Assembly: GCF_033406955.1 (NCBI RefSeq)
Contig: NZ_CP137734.1
Span: 930,001 to 994,000 of the forward strand
Length of the DNA: 64,000 nucleotides
Direction of reading: 5' to 3'
DNA from: Streptomyces violaceoruber
Lineage (GTDB): Bacteria > Actinomycetota > Actinomycetes > Streptomycetales > Streptomycetaceae
Of this stretch, positions 36,318-43,632 are shown piece by piece. The notes beneath the pieces were generated by a model that ran no database searches, was not told the origin of the DNA, and was given only the letters and a program-made list of their open reading frames with translations. Every line of letters begins with the position of its first letter. The stretch's first letter is position 1. The position numbers and the translations under genes are program-made.

Positions 36318-37250
36318 ATGACCGCAGACACCATTACCCTCGGCGACGTCGAGATCGCACGCGTCATCGAGTGGTCCGGCCCCATCCGCACCGCCCGCTT
36401 CATCATTCCGGACAGCGACGAGGAGACATGGCGTCGTAACCGGGGGTGGCTCGAGCCGGACTTCTGGACTCCGGCCGATGATGCCTACCGCTGCCACGTC
36501 CAGACCTGGGTCCTGCGCAGCGAGGGCAAGACCGTTCTGGTGGACACCGGCATCGGGAACGACCGGGAGCGCCCGCAGATTCCGCAGTTCGCGGGGCTGA
36601 AGACGGACTTCCTCGCCCGCCTGAACGCGGTCGGCGTCGCACCCGAAGACGTCGACGTCGTTGTCAACACGCACATCCACTACGACCACGTCGGCTGGAA
36701 CACCGAGTTGCGCGACGGCGCATGGGTCCCCACCTTCCCCAACGCCGTCTACCTGATACCCCGCCCCGACGACCTGTACTTCGACCCGGAAGGCGCCCGC
36801 CGCGGCCGGGCACCACGCGACGAGCACGAACGCGTCCGCTGGGAGGGCAGCAAGCTCGTCTACAACGACAGCATCGCCCCCGTCCACCGGGCCGGACAGG
36901 CGGTGCTGTGGGAGGACGACCACCGCATCGACGGCAACCTGCGGCTGGAGGCCGCACCGGGCCACACTCCGGGATCGTCCGTCGTCACGCTGCGATCGGG
37001 CACGGACCGCGCCGTCTTCGTCGGGGACATGGTGCACAGTCCCGTCCAAGTCCTCAACCCCGGATGGAACAGTTGCTTCTGCGACGACCTCCAGCTCGCG
37101 GCCAAGACCCGCACCTCCTACCTCTCCCGCGCTGCCGAGCTGCGTGAACTCGTCGTCCCGGCCCACTGGCCCGGCCACGGAGCCGCCGAAGTCCGGCAGG
37201 ACGGTGACGGCTTCGCCATCAGCGAATGGGCCGCGTTCCCGCGCGGCTGA
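36318..37250 (+). CDS. MBL-fold metallo-hydrolase
   Basis: A 310-residue metallo-beta-lactamase-fold hydrolase. The metal motif is VVNTHIHYDHVGWN (H-x-H-x-D-H), with APGHTPGSSV (third His), a GDMVHSPVQV Asp and a final PAHWPGHG His, so both zinc sites look complete. It resembles lactonase/quorum-quenching-type and related MBL hydrolases; the substrate is unknown. AAGGA stands seven bases before the ATG. It is the second gene after a TetR regulator. Confidence 0.9.
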   Translation: MTADTITLGDVEIARVIEWSGPIRTARFIIPDSDEETWRRNRGWLEPDFWTPADDAYRCHVQTWVLRSEGKTVLVDTGIGNDRERPQIPQFAGLKTDFLARLNAVGVAPEDVDVVVNTHIHYDHVGWNTELRDGAWVPTFPNAVYLIPRPDDLYFDPEGARRGRAPRDEHERVRWEGSKLVYNDSIAPVHRAGQAVLWEDDHRIDGNLRLEAAPGHTPGSSVVTLRSGTDRAVFVGDMVHSPVQVLNPGWNSCFCDDLQLAAKTRTSYLSRAAELRELVVPAHWPGHGAAEVRQDGDGFAISEWAAFPRG

Positions 37251-37388
37251 ACCCGGCGGGCAACCAGGTCCGCCCCGACCCGGCGGCGACGCGGAGGGGC
37301 GGTAGGCGGCAGCTTGGTCCTTCTCCGTAACACGCTCCGGGAGACACTCCAGCGCCGGAGCATCTCCCCGGCTCGTCCCCGGCCGGTG

Positions 37389-38582
37389 TCAGCCCTCGCC
37401 CGCGAGCCCGAGCTCGCTCCTGCTCTTCCCGGCCGCACTGCGAGCGGTCTCGAGGCGCCGCCACGGGTGGGCGATCGGCTGGGAGACCGCCCGCCACCAC
37501 GCCTCCCCCGGCAGCTCCCCCGCCGGCTCGAACGGCTCCCCCGGCCGCGGGAACGCCACCGGCTGACCGGCCTCCTCGGCCGCGTCCTTCGTCCACTCCC
37601 CCGGCTCCGCCCACGCGTGCGGCGCCAGGTTGAAGGTGCCCCAGTGGATCGGCAGCAGGGCGCCGTGCGGACCGCCGCCCTGGAGGTCGAGGTGGGCACG
37701 GACGCCCTCCTCGGGCGTCATGTGGATGTCCGGCCAGAACTCGGCGTACGCCCCGAGCTGGATCATCGTGGCGTCGAAGGGGCCGTGCGCGGCGCCGATG
37801 TCGCGGAATCCGTCGAAGTAGCCGGTGTCACCGCTGTGGTACACGCGGTGCTCGGCACCGGCGACGACCCAGGACGCCCAGAGGGTGTGCTGGGTGTTGC
37901 GCAGCCCGCGCCCGCAGAAGTGCCGGGCCGGGGTGGCGGTGAGGGTGAGGCCGCCGACGCGCGTCGACTCGTGCCAGTCCAGCTCGCGCAGCCGGTCGGG
38001 GGAGACACCCCAGTGTTCGAGGTGGCCGCCGACGCCGAGCGGCACGGCGAACACGGTGTCCGTGCCGGCCAGTGCCTTGATGGTGGGCATGTCCAGGTGG
38101 TCGTAGTGGTCGTGGGAGATGACGACCACGTCGACCGGGCCCAGGGCGGCCAGTGGCAGCGGGACCGGATGCAGGCGCTTGGGGCCGGCGAAGGGGAAGG
38201 GGGAGCAGCGCTCGCCCCACACCGGGTCGAAGAGCACGCGCTGCCCGTCGATCTCGGCGAGCACGCTGGAGTGGCCCATCCAGGTCAGCCGGAGCCCGGT
38301 GGCGGGCGGCCGGGCGAGGTCGGCCAGGGTGGTGGCGTGTACCGGGACCGGTCCCTGCGGGGACCGGCGCAGCCGCGCCTCCTTGTTGAAGTAGATCTTG
38401 GCGAATTCGGCGGCCGATCCGGAGGGCCGGGTCCGTGCCGTGCCTCCGGGGTTCTGGAAGACGCCGTCGCGGAAGTGCGGCGATCTGCGGATGCGCGCCA
38501 TGCGCTCACCGCTCGGGTCGGCGCCGAAGGCCGCGGGCCGGGGCACGCTGAACCCGGGACTCGGGGAACGGAAAGCGGCCAC
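37389..38582 (-). CDS. MBL-fold hydrolase, NAPE-PLD-like
   Basis: A 397-residue MBL-fold protein of the Lactamase_B_2 group, related to N-acyl-phosphatidylethanolamine phospholipase D. Motifs seen are RLTWMGHSSVLAEIDGQRVL, VVISHDHYDHLDMPTI (H-x-H-x-D-H), ATPARHFCGRGLRNTQHTLW, YHSGDTGYFDGF and the family-typical LLPIHWGTFNLAPHAWAEP. No signal peptide is seen. GTG at 38582 has GGAGG four bases upstream. It is divergent from a TetR gene with a perfect palindrome between them. A phospholipid or lipid-ester substrate is likely from the family. Confidence 0.9.
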   Translation of the reverse strand: MAAFRSPSPGFSVPRPAAFGADPSGERMARIRRSPHFRDGVFQNPGGTARTRPSGSAAEFAKIYFNKEARLRRSPQGPVPVHATTLADLARPPATGLRLTWMGHSSVLAEIDGQRVLFDPVWGERCSPFPFAGPKRLHPVPLPLAALGPVDVVVISHDHYDHLDMPTIKALAGTDTVFAVPLGVGGHLEHWGVSPDRLRELDWHESTRVGGLTLTATPARHFCGRGLRNTQHTLWASWVVAGAEHRVYHSGDTGYFDGFRDIGAAHGPFDATMIQLGAYAEFWPDIHMTPEEGVRAHLDLQGGGPHGALLPIHWGTFNLAPHAWAEPGEWTKDAAEEAGQPVAFPRPGEPFEPAGELPGEAWWRAVSQPIAHPWRRLETARSAAGKSRSELGLAGEG

Positions 38583-38647
38583 GGTACCTCCAGGTGGAGT
38601 GGTTCAGGCTCTCATTATGGTCGTCTCGTCCTACGCCACCTCGAACG

Positions 38648-38664
38648 ACGGATGTGACATCCGT
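38648..38664. promoter_or_regulatory. Perfect 17-base palindrome (TetR operator)
   Basis: ACGGATGT-G-ACATCCGT: eight matching bases on each side of one central base. It lies in the gap between the divergent NAPE-PLD-like gene and the TetR gene, 66 bases from the first and under 100 bases from the second. Confidence 0.75.
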
Positions 38665-38747
38665 GTTCCCCGGTCCGCAGCGACCGGGCAGGGCGTCGGC
38701 GCACGTCGTGGCGCCTGTATAGGGTGACGTGCGTGGGGAGAGTGCGG

Positions 38748-39353
38748 TTGAGCGTGGCGGAGCGGCGCGAGGAGCTGCTGGGCGCCGCCATCGAGCAGAT
38801 ATCGGCGCGGGGCGTGGCGGCGTTGCGGATCGCCGACGTGGCCGCGGCGCTCGGCGTCAGCAACGCCCTGGTGCTCTACCACTTCTCCACGAAGGAGCGC
38901 CTGGTCGCCGCCGCGTTCACGCGTGCCGCCGAGGACGACCTCGCCCAGCTGCGGGGGCTGCTCGCCCGTCGCACGTCGGCGCTGCGCCGGCTGCGGGCGG
39001 CCGTGCGGTGGTACGCGCCGACCGGGCCGGCCAAGGGCTGGCGGCTGTGGATCGAGGGCTGGGCGGCGGCGCCGCGCGAGCCCGCGCTGCGGGAGGTCAC
39101 CCGCGAGCTGGACCGCCAGTGGAAGGCGGCGATCGCCGAGGTCATCGCCGAGGGCGTGGCCGCCGGTGAGTTCTCCTGCGCCGAGCCGGACGCCGCGGCC
39201 CTGCGGCTGACGGCGTTGCTGGACGGGCTGGCGGTGCAGCTCACCTCGTACACGGGCACGGTGTCGCGGGCCCGGGCGCAGGAGTGGGTGGACGACGCCC
39301 TGGCCCGGGAACTGGGCCTGGAGCGGGCGGCGTTGACACCGACGCGGCGCTAG
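38748..39353 (+). CDS. TetR-family regulator
   Basis: A TetR regulator of 201 residues with the helix-turn-helix at about 10-55 (LLGAAIEQISARGVAALRIA, ALGVSNALVLYHFSTKERLV) and a TetR_C_6-type domain. The start is uncertain: a longer frame begins GTG 38724, but TATAGG (38718-38723) touches it and would act as a -10 box, putting the transcript start inside. TTG 38748 has GGGGAG seven bases upstream and is preferred. It probably controls the divergent MBL-fold gene through the palindrome at 38648. Confidence 0.87.
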   Translation: MSVAERREELLGAAIEQISARGVAALRIADVAAALGVSNALVLYHFSTKERLVAAAFTRAAEDDLAQLRGLLARRTSALRRLRAAVRWYAPTGPAKGWRLWIEGWAAAPREPALREVTRELDRQWKAAIAEVIAEGVAAGEFSCAEPDAAALRLTALLDGLAVQLTSYTGTVSRARAQEWVDDALARELGLERAALTPTRR

Positions 39354-39360
39354 CGCCCGT

Positions 39361-39430
39361 CCGGACGCCGGCCCGTCCCGGACACCGGCCCCTCGGGATA
39401 CCGGCCCCTCGGGACGCCGGCCCGCCGGTG
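39361..39430. repeat. Four imperfect 16-17-base tandem repeats
   Basis: A unit around GGACxCCGGCCC recurs with the core CCGGCCC at 39368, 39385, 39401 and 39417. It fills the gap between the TetR stop and the convergent SGNH hydrolase stop and may fold as hairpins that end transcription. Confidence 0.5.
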
Positions 39431-39455
39431 CGCCGGGACCGCACCGGCCTCCGCG

Positions 39456-40274
39456 TCAGGCCACCGCGGCGATCCGCGTCTTGATGGCGTCCGGCGACAG
39501 CGTCCCCTTGGCCGTCACGTGGTCGCCCGACGACTCGCCCCGCAGCCGGCGCCCGATCCACGGCACCAGGTACTCGCGCGCCCAGTGCACGTCGTCGCGC
39601 CGGACGTCGAGCGTGCCGCGCGGCGGCAGGGGCGGCCAGGGCTGGTCAGGGTCGGCCGGGACGCGCAGGCCCAGGGCCTGCCCCGCGCGCAGCGCCACCC
39701 GGGTGTGCCCCTCCGGCGACAGGTGCAGCCGGTCGGCGTCCCACGCCCTGCGGTCCTGGACGCTCCGCAGCGACCACAGGTCGAGGACCGGGCAGCCGTA
39801 GCGGTCGGCGATGGCGCGGACGTGCCCGTTGTACGTGGCGATCTTGCCGCGCAGGTGCTTGAGGACGGGTACCCCCCGGGTGTCGAACCCGGTGGTTACC
39901 AGGACGGTTCCGGCCGCGGCGGTCAGCGCGGCCACCGCCAGCTCGAACCGCTCGGCGACCTCGTCGGGATCGGTGCCGGGCCGGATGATGTCGTTGCCGC
40001 CCGCCGCGAACGAGACGAGGTCGGGCGCGAGTCCGACGACCCGCGGGACCTGTTCCGCCACGATCTGGTCGAGGAGCCTGCCGCGCACGGCGAGGTTCGT
40101 GTACGTGAAGTCGCCCTCGGGGCGCCGGTCCGCGAGCAGTACGGCGAGCCGGTCGGCCCAGCCGACGAACGCCCCGTCGGGGCCGGGGTCGCCGACGCCC
40201 TCGGTGAAGCTGTCCCCCACCGCCACGTACGACCCGATCACTGCTCTGCTGTCACTCTTCGAATCGTCTGCCAC
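39456..40274 (-). CDS. SGNH/GDSL-family hydrolase
   Basis: A 272-residue esterase/lipase-type hydrolase. Block I is YVAVGDSFTEGVGD with the nucleophile Ser, the block II/III glycine and Asn are in VSFAAGGNDIIRPGT, and the block V Asp/His pair is in DRLHLSPEGHTRVA. No signal peptide is seen, so it is probably cytoplasmic. GTG at 40274. The substrate is unknown; such proteins often release short acyl groups. It is alone between a TetR gene and the M23 peptidase gene. Confidence 0.9.
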   Translation of the reverse strand: MADDSKSDSRAVIGSYVAVGDSFTEGVGDPGPDGAFVGWADRLAVLLADRRPEGDFTYTNLAVRGRLLDQIVAEQVPRVVGLAPDLVSFAAGGNDIIRPGTDPDEVAERFELAVAALTAAAGTVLVTTGFDTRGVPVLKHLRGKIATYNGHVRAIADRYGCPVLDLWSLRSVQDRRAWDADRLHLSPEGHTRVALRAGQALGLRVPADPDQPWPPLPPRGTLDVRRDDVHWAREYLVPWIGRRLRGESSGDHVTAKGTLSPDAIKTRIAAVA

Positions 40275-40419
40275 ATCGGCCCATGATTCACCTTGGAATG
40301 TGACCTACGCGACCGTAGGAAGGGATTGACGGGCGGTGAGAAAGGCCACGCCTAAAGTATTCGTCAATTCCGGAATACGGCGAGGGGCCTGTACGGCGCG
40401 CGCACCGGGTCCGGACACG

Positions 40420-40457
40420 CCGAAGGCCGGACCCGGGGATCGGGGTCCGGCCTTCGG
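40420..40457 (-). terminator. Hairpin terminator after the M23 peptidase gene
   Basis: 15-base perfect arms (40420-40434 and 40443-40457) with an 8-base loop, 28 bases beyond the stop of the leftward peptidase gene. Confidence 0.8.
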
Positions 40458-40484
40458 TGCGCGGGGGCCGCGCGGAACCGGTCG

Positions 40485-41423
40485 TCAGACGGAGACGCCG
40501 TGCGAGCGCAGGAACGCCAGCGGGTCGATGTCCGAGCCGTAGTCCGGCGTGGTGCGGATCTCGAAGTGCAGGTGCGGGCCGGTCACGTTGCCGGTGGCAC
40601 CCGAGAGGCCGACCTGCTGACCCGCCGTCACCGACTGACCGGTGGAGACGGAGAGCGAGGAGAGGTGGGCGTACTGGGCGTAGTGGCCGTCGGCGAGCTG
40701 GATGACGACCTGGTTGCCGTACGCGCCGCCCCAGCCGGCGGAGACGACGGTGCCCGCGCCGACGGCCTTGAGGGAGGTGCCGGTCGGGACGACGAAGTCG
40801 GTGCCGGTGTGGTAGCCGCTGGACCACATGCTGCCGGACTGGTGGTACGGGGTGCCGACGGTGCCGCCCGCGACGGGGGAGGTGTAGCCGCTGGTGGTGC
40901 CCGTGGACTGGCTGCCGGTGTCCGAGGAGGAGGCCTTCTCGGCGTCCGTCGACTTCTGGGCCGGCTTCGCGGCGGTCTTCTCCGCAGGCTTCTCGGCGGA
41001 CTTCTGCGCGGGCTTCTGCGACTGCGCGGAGGACGGCGCCGACGGCTTGGCGGCCTGGCCGTCGATCGAGAGCTTGAGACCGGGGTGGATCAGCGACGGG
41101 TCGGAACCGACGGCCTCGCGGTTGTCCGCGTAGAGCTTCTTCCAGCCGCCGTCGACGTCCTGCTCGTCGGCGATCTTCGAGAGGTAGTCGCCGCTCTTCA
41201 CGGTGTAGGTGCGCGAGTCGGAGTTCTTCTCGGCGGCGGCCTTCTTGGCGGACGCCGGAACGGACTGCACGGCCTGCTCGGAAACGGAGTGCGCGGGAGC
41301 GGCGTTGGCGGCGGCGGCACCCATCAGCGGGAGCGCGAGCGCGGCGCCACCGGTCCCGGCGACGGCGATGGTGCGGGTCAGGCGCATGGCCCTGGTACGG
41401 CGGTGCTTACCCTTCGCGGGCAT
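40485..41423 (-). CDS. Secreted LysM-M23 peptidoglycan endopeptidase
   Basis: A 312-residue exported cell-wall hydrolase. A basic N-terminus and hydrophobic core (about 15-40, ending AAANAAPA) form the signal peptide. A LysM domain follows (about 70-120, YTVKSGDYLSKIADEQDVDG), then a linker rich in Lys, Ala, Pro and Gln, and a C-terminal M23 domain with YHTGTDFVVPTGT (metal His and Asp) and TGPHLHFEIR (H-x-H). AGAGGAA lies seven bases before the ATG. A c-di-AMP riboswitch in the leader implies shut-off when c-di-AMP is high, as for other Streptomyces cell-wall hydrolases. Confidence 0.95.
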   Translation of the reverse strand: MPAKGKHRRTRAMRLTRTIAVAGTGGAALALPLMGAAAANAAPAHSVSEQAVQSVPASAKKAAAEKNSDSRTYTVKSGDYLSKIADEQDVDGGWKKLYADNREAVGSDPSLIHPGLKLSIDGQAAKPSAPSSAQSQKPAQKSAEKPAEKTAAKPAQKSTDAEKASSSDTGSQSTGTTSGYTSPVAGGTVGTPYHQSGSMWSSGYHTGTDFVVPTGTSLKAVGAGTVVSAGWGGAYGNQVVIQLADGHYAQYAHLSSLSVSTGQSVTAGQQVGLSGATGNVTGPHLHFEIRTTPDYGSDIDPLAFLRSHGVSV

Positions 41424-41435
41424 GGTGAATTCCTC

Positions 41436-41622
41436 TCCGGCGCCTGCGAGGTGAGCTGTCGGGTGCGGGCTGGAGATGCCCGGCCGCGCCGGAGCGCGGC
41501 TTTACCCCAAGCCGTTCCGGGAACCGGAACAGGCAGTTCTACCTGTGGGTCCCCCGCTCCTGCCGTGTACGGGTGGTCGATGAGTGCGGGCTCCGGTCGG
41601 CGGCAGGATTAGGCGTCCGTCC
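41436..41622 (-). ncRNA. c-di-AMP riboswitch (ydaO-yuaA type)
   Basis: Read leftward, the leader has the conserved elements in order: CGCCTAATCCTGCCG, GGAGCGGGGGACCCACAGGT, GGCTTGGGGTAAAGCCGCGC, CCGGGCATCTCCAGCCC and GACAGCTCACCTCGCAGGCG. The outer helix pairs CGCCT (41615-41611) with AGGCG (41445-41441). It ends just before the ribosome binding site of the peptidase gene. ydaO-type switches are known to sit before rpf-like and M23 cell-wall hydrolase genes in Streptomyces and turn expression off when c-di-AMP binds. Confidence 0.92.
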
Positions 41623-42009
41623 GGATCGGTGGTGAACGTAAGGGACCAAGACGCACAGGGACAAGCGAAGGGTTCCCCCGGCAGGTGTTCCGATTGATCC
41701 TTTACGGGAATATCCGGTAACCCTGCGTCGATTTCCGTCGCGCGCTTTTGCTTAAAGCCCCTTGAGAAACAGTTGAATTACGTGAACATGACGGGCAACG
41801 CACGGTCACGGATATGACGCTGCTCACGCGCCTCACCTTCACCCTCCGCCATTTCAGGGCCAGTTGTTATTAAGCCACCAATTCGGACAGAAGGCTCTAA
41901 TCGGCCCGGAATATCCCTCGGGGCTCCATTTCGCGCCCGGGTGATGCCGTATCGTCGGGTGGAGCCCGCCGGCGAGCAGCGGCGGCGGGGCGGAGTGGGA
42001 GGAGCCCCC
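41623..42009. other. Divergent promoter region, peptidase/phosphatase
   Basis: No gene. It is clearly less GC-rich than its surroundings. On the leftward strand GGAAC hexamer-like boxes occur near 41670-41690 (GGAACACC and GGGAACCC) that could be -35 elements of an ECF sigma factor such as SigE, which would fit a cell-wall gene, but the spacing to a -10 is not exact. The rightward phosphatase gene begins with GGAGGAG just before its GTG. Confidence 0.45.
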
Positions 42010-42807
42010 GTGACGCAGCAGGTCCCGTCGACCGAACCCGAGCTGACCGGCGTGCGCAACTTCCGGGACGTGGGCGGACTGCCGACCGTGGACGGGCGGC
42101 GGGTGCGGCAGGGGGTGCTGTTCCGCAGCGGTCACCTGGCTCACGCCACCGGGGAGGACGCCGCGTTCCTGGCCTCGCTGGGCCTGCACACGATCTTCGA
42201 CTTCCGCAACGCGGCCGACCAGAAGCTCGAGGGCCCGGACGTCGACCTGCCGGGCGTGCGCAATGTGAACCTGCCGCTGAGCGACCCGGCCGACGGCGCC
42301 GAGTTCTGGAAGATGGTCCGTGACGGCGACCTCGACCAGCTGCGCGAGATCCTGGCCGACGGCAAGGCCGCGGACCGGATGATCGGCTCCTACCGCGCGA
42401 TCGTCACGGAGCGCACCGCGGAGCACTCCCGCATCCTGCACGCGCTCGCCGAGGACAGCGTCCCGGCCCTGATGCACTGCGCCGCCGGAAAGGACCGCGC
42501 GGGCCTGTCGATCGCCGTCACGCTGCTCGCCCTGGGTGTCGAGCGCGAGGCCGTCGTCGAGGACTACCTGAAGTCGAACGCCGCGCACCGCCGCTACAAG
42601 GTGCGCCGCAGCGGTTCCGCGGCCTCGGCCTACTCCCCCGAGGTCATGGAGCTGCTCAGCCCTCTGTTCGACGCGCGCGCCGAGTACCTGGCGGCGGCCT
42701 TCGAGACCGTCGAGGAGACGTGGGGCGGCGTCGACGCCTATCTGGAGCAGGGCCTGCGCCTCACTCCCGCGACCCGGGAGCGGCTGCGCGAGCGGATGCT
42801 GGACTGA
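42010..42807 (+). CDS. Tyrosine-protein phosphatase (PTP, Y_phosphatase3 type)
   Basis: A 265-residue phosphatase of the Y_phosphatase3/MptpB-like family. The N-terminal TGVRNFRDVGGLPTVDGRRV and GVLFRSGHL are the family signature, and the active site is HCAAGKDRAGL with nucleophile Cys157 in the C-x5-R loop. MptpB-type enzymes act on phosphotyrosine, other phospho-amino acids and phosphoinositides. GTG at 42010 has GGAGGAG five bases upstream; a longer frame to 41941 is not supported. It stands alone, divergent from the peptidase. Confidence 0.93.
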   Translation: MTQQVPSTEPELTGVRNFRDVGGLPTVDGRRVRQGVLFRSGHLAHATGEDAAFLASLGLHTIFDFRNAADQKLEGPDVDLPGVRNVNLPLSDPADGAEFWKMVRDGDLDQLREILADGKAADRMIGSYRAIVTERTAEHSRILHALAEDSVPALMHCAAGKDRAGLSIAVTLLALGVEREAVVEDYLKSNAAHRRYKVRRSGSAASAYSPEVMELLSPLFDARAEYLAAAFETVEETWGGVDAYLEQGLRLTPATRERLRERMLD

Positions 42808-42828
42808 CCCACCCGCCCGCGCCCGGCG

Positions 42829-42948
42829 CTACTTGGCGCCCACCTCGAACAGCAGGTAGAGGAAGCCGCCGAAGACGTGCCCCAGGGCGATGTAGACGAT
42901 CAGCCGCACCCACAGGGCGCGCGGGAACTTCTCCTGCATGGTGCTCAT
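42829..42948 (-). CDS. 39-residue membrane peptide (DUF6126-like)
   Basis: A very short gene: it begins MSTMQEKFPRALWVRLI, has one hydrophobic helix (about residues 14-35, including YIALGHVFGGFLYLLF) and ends EVGAK. It resembles the small DUF6126 proteins found in Streptomyces beside XRE-cupin regulators. The ATG at 42948 overlaps the regulator stop (ATGA), so translation is coupled. The function is unknown; a one-helix protein tied to a ligand-binding regulator may modulate a transporter or the regulator. Confidence 0.8.
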   Translation of the reverse strand: MSTMQEKFPRALWVRLIVYIALGHVFGGFLYLLFEVGAK

Positions 42949-43559
42949 GGCGTCTCTCCAGGGGTCGGGCCGAGGCACAGGGCGGCCGTCGGGCTCTGCA
43001 GCAGGGTGTGGACGAACAGCAGCTCGACCCCGTCGGGGTCCTGCGCGGCGATCCGGTGCGGGGTCATCGAGTCGAAGTGGGCGCTGTCCCCCGCGGTGAG
43101 CCGGTGCTCGGTGTCCCCGAGGCGCAGTCGCAGCCGGCCCCGCAGGACGTGCAGCCACTCCTCGCCGGGGTGCACCCGCACGACGTCGCCCTGGGAGCCG
43201 TACGGAACCTGGACGCGCAGGGCCTGCATGCCGCAGCCCGGCGCTCCGGCCCGCCAGTACGTCCAGCCGCCCGCGGCGGTGGGTTCCATGTCGGCGGCGC
43301 GCACGACGGCGTCCCGGTCCGCGGCCGACTCGCCCAGCAGCTCGGCGACGGTCGTACCGTAGACCCGGGCGAGGGAGAGCAGCATCGGCAGCGAGGGCTG
43401 GCGCTGCCCGGTCTCCAGGCGGGAGAGGTGGGCGGGCGAGAGCCCTGCGGCGCGGGCGGCGGCCTCCAGGGTGAGGGCGGCCCGCCGCCGCAGCTCACGC
43501 AGCTGGGGCGCGACGGCGGCGACCGCCCCCTCGGCGGGGCCGGTCTCGGAGGAGCTCAT
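42945..43559 (-). CDS. XRE-family regulator with C-terminal cupin
   Basis: A 204-residue regulator. The helix-turn-helix is at about residues 18-72 (LRELRRRAALTLEAAARAAG, LSPAHLSRLETGQRQPSLP). The cupin_2 domain (about 115-190) has VVRVHPGEEWLHVLRGRLRL and LTAGDSAHFDSMTPHRI with several His that could bind metal. The ATG at 43559 has GGAGG only one base away, so the transcript may be leaderless or the true start slightly different. Two TTGCC palindromes lie directly upstream (43580 and 43600). The gene is coupled to the small membrane peptide. Confidence 0.9.
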   Translation of the reverse strand: MSSSETGPAEGAVAAVAPQLRELRRRAALTLEAAARAAGLSPAHLSRLETGQRQPSLPMLLSLARVYGTTVAELLGESAADRDAVVRAADMEPTAAGGWTYWRAGAPGCGMQALRVQVPYGSQGDVVRVHPGEEWLHVLRGRLRLRLGDTEHRLTAGDSAHFDSMTPHRIAAQDPDGVELLFVHTLLQSPTAALCLGPTPGETP

Positions 43560-43579
43560 GCCTCCATTCAGCCCGAATC

Positions 43580-43594
43580 TTGCCCGCCAGGCAA
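43580..43594. promoter_or_regulatory. Operator half of a tandem TTGCC pair (proximal)
   Basis: The 15-mer TTGCCCGCCAGGCAA is an inverted repeat of TTGCC around a short centre, 21 bases from the regulator start. A matching site is 20 bases away. Confidence 0.7.
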
Positions 43595-43599
43595 ATTCC

Positions 43600-43614
43600 T
43601 TGCCTCAGAGGCAA
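43600..43614. promoter_or_regulatory. Operator half of a tandem TTGCC pair (distal)
   Basis: The 15-mer TTGCCTCAGAGGCAA is a perfect inverted repeat of TTGCCT with a 3-base centre. It is exactly 20 bases (about two helix turns) from the proximal site, in the gap between the hopanoid operon end and the XRE-cupin gene. Confidence 0.72.
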
Positions 43615-43632
43615 AAGACCCGGAGGGTGCGC

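Noticed and set aside
42829..43158. Longer form of the 39-residue peptide (109 residues).
   Set aside because: The added part overlaps the cupin domain of the regulator and is Arg/Pro shadow sequence; the ATGA overlap at 42948 is the natural start.
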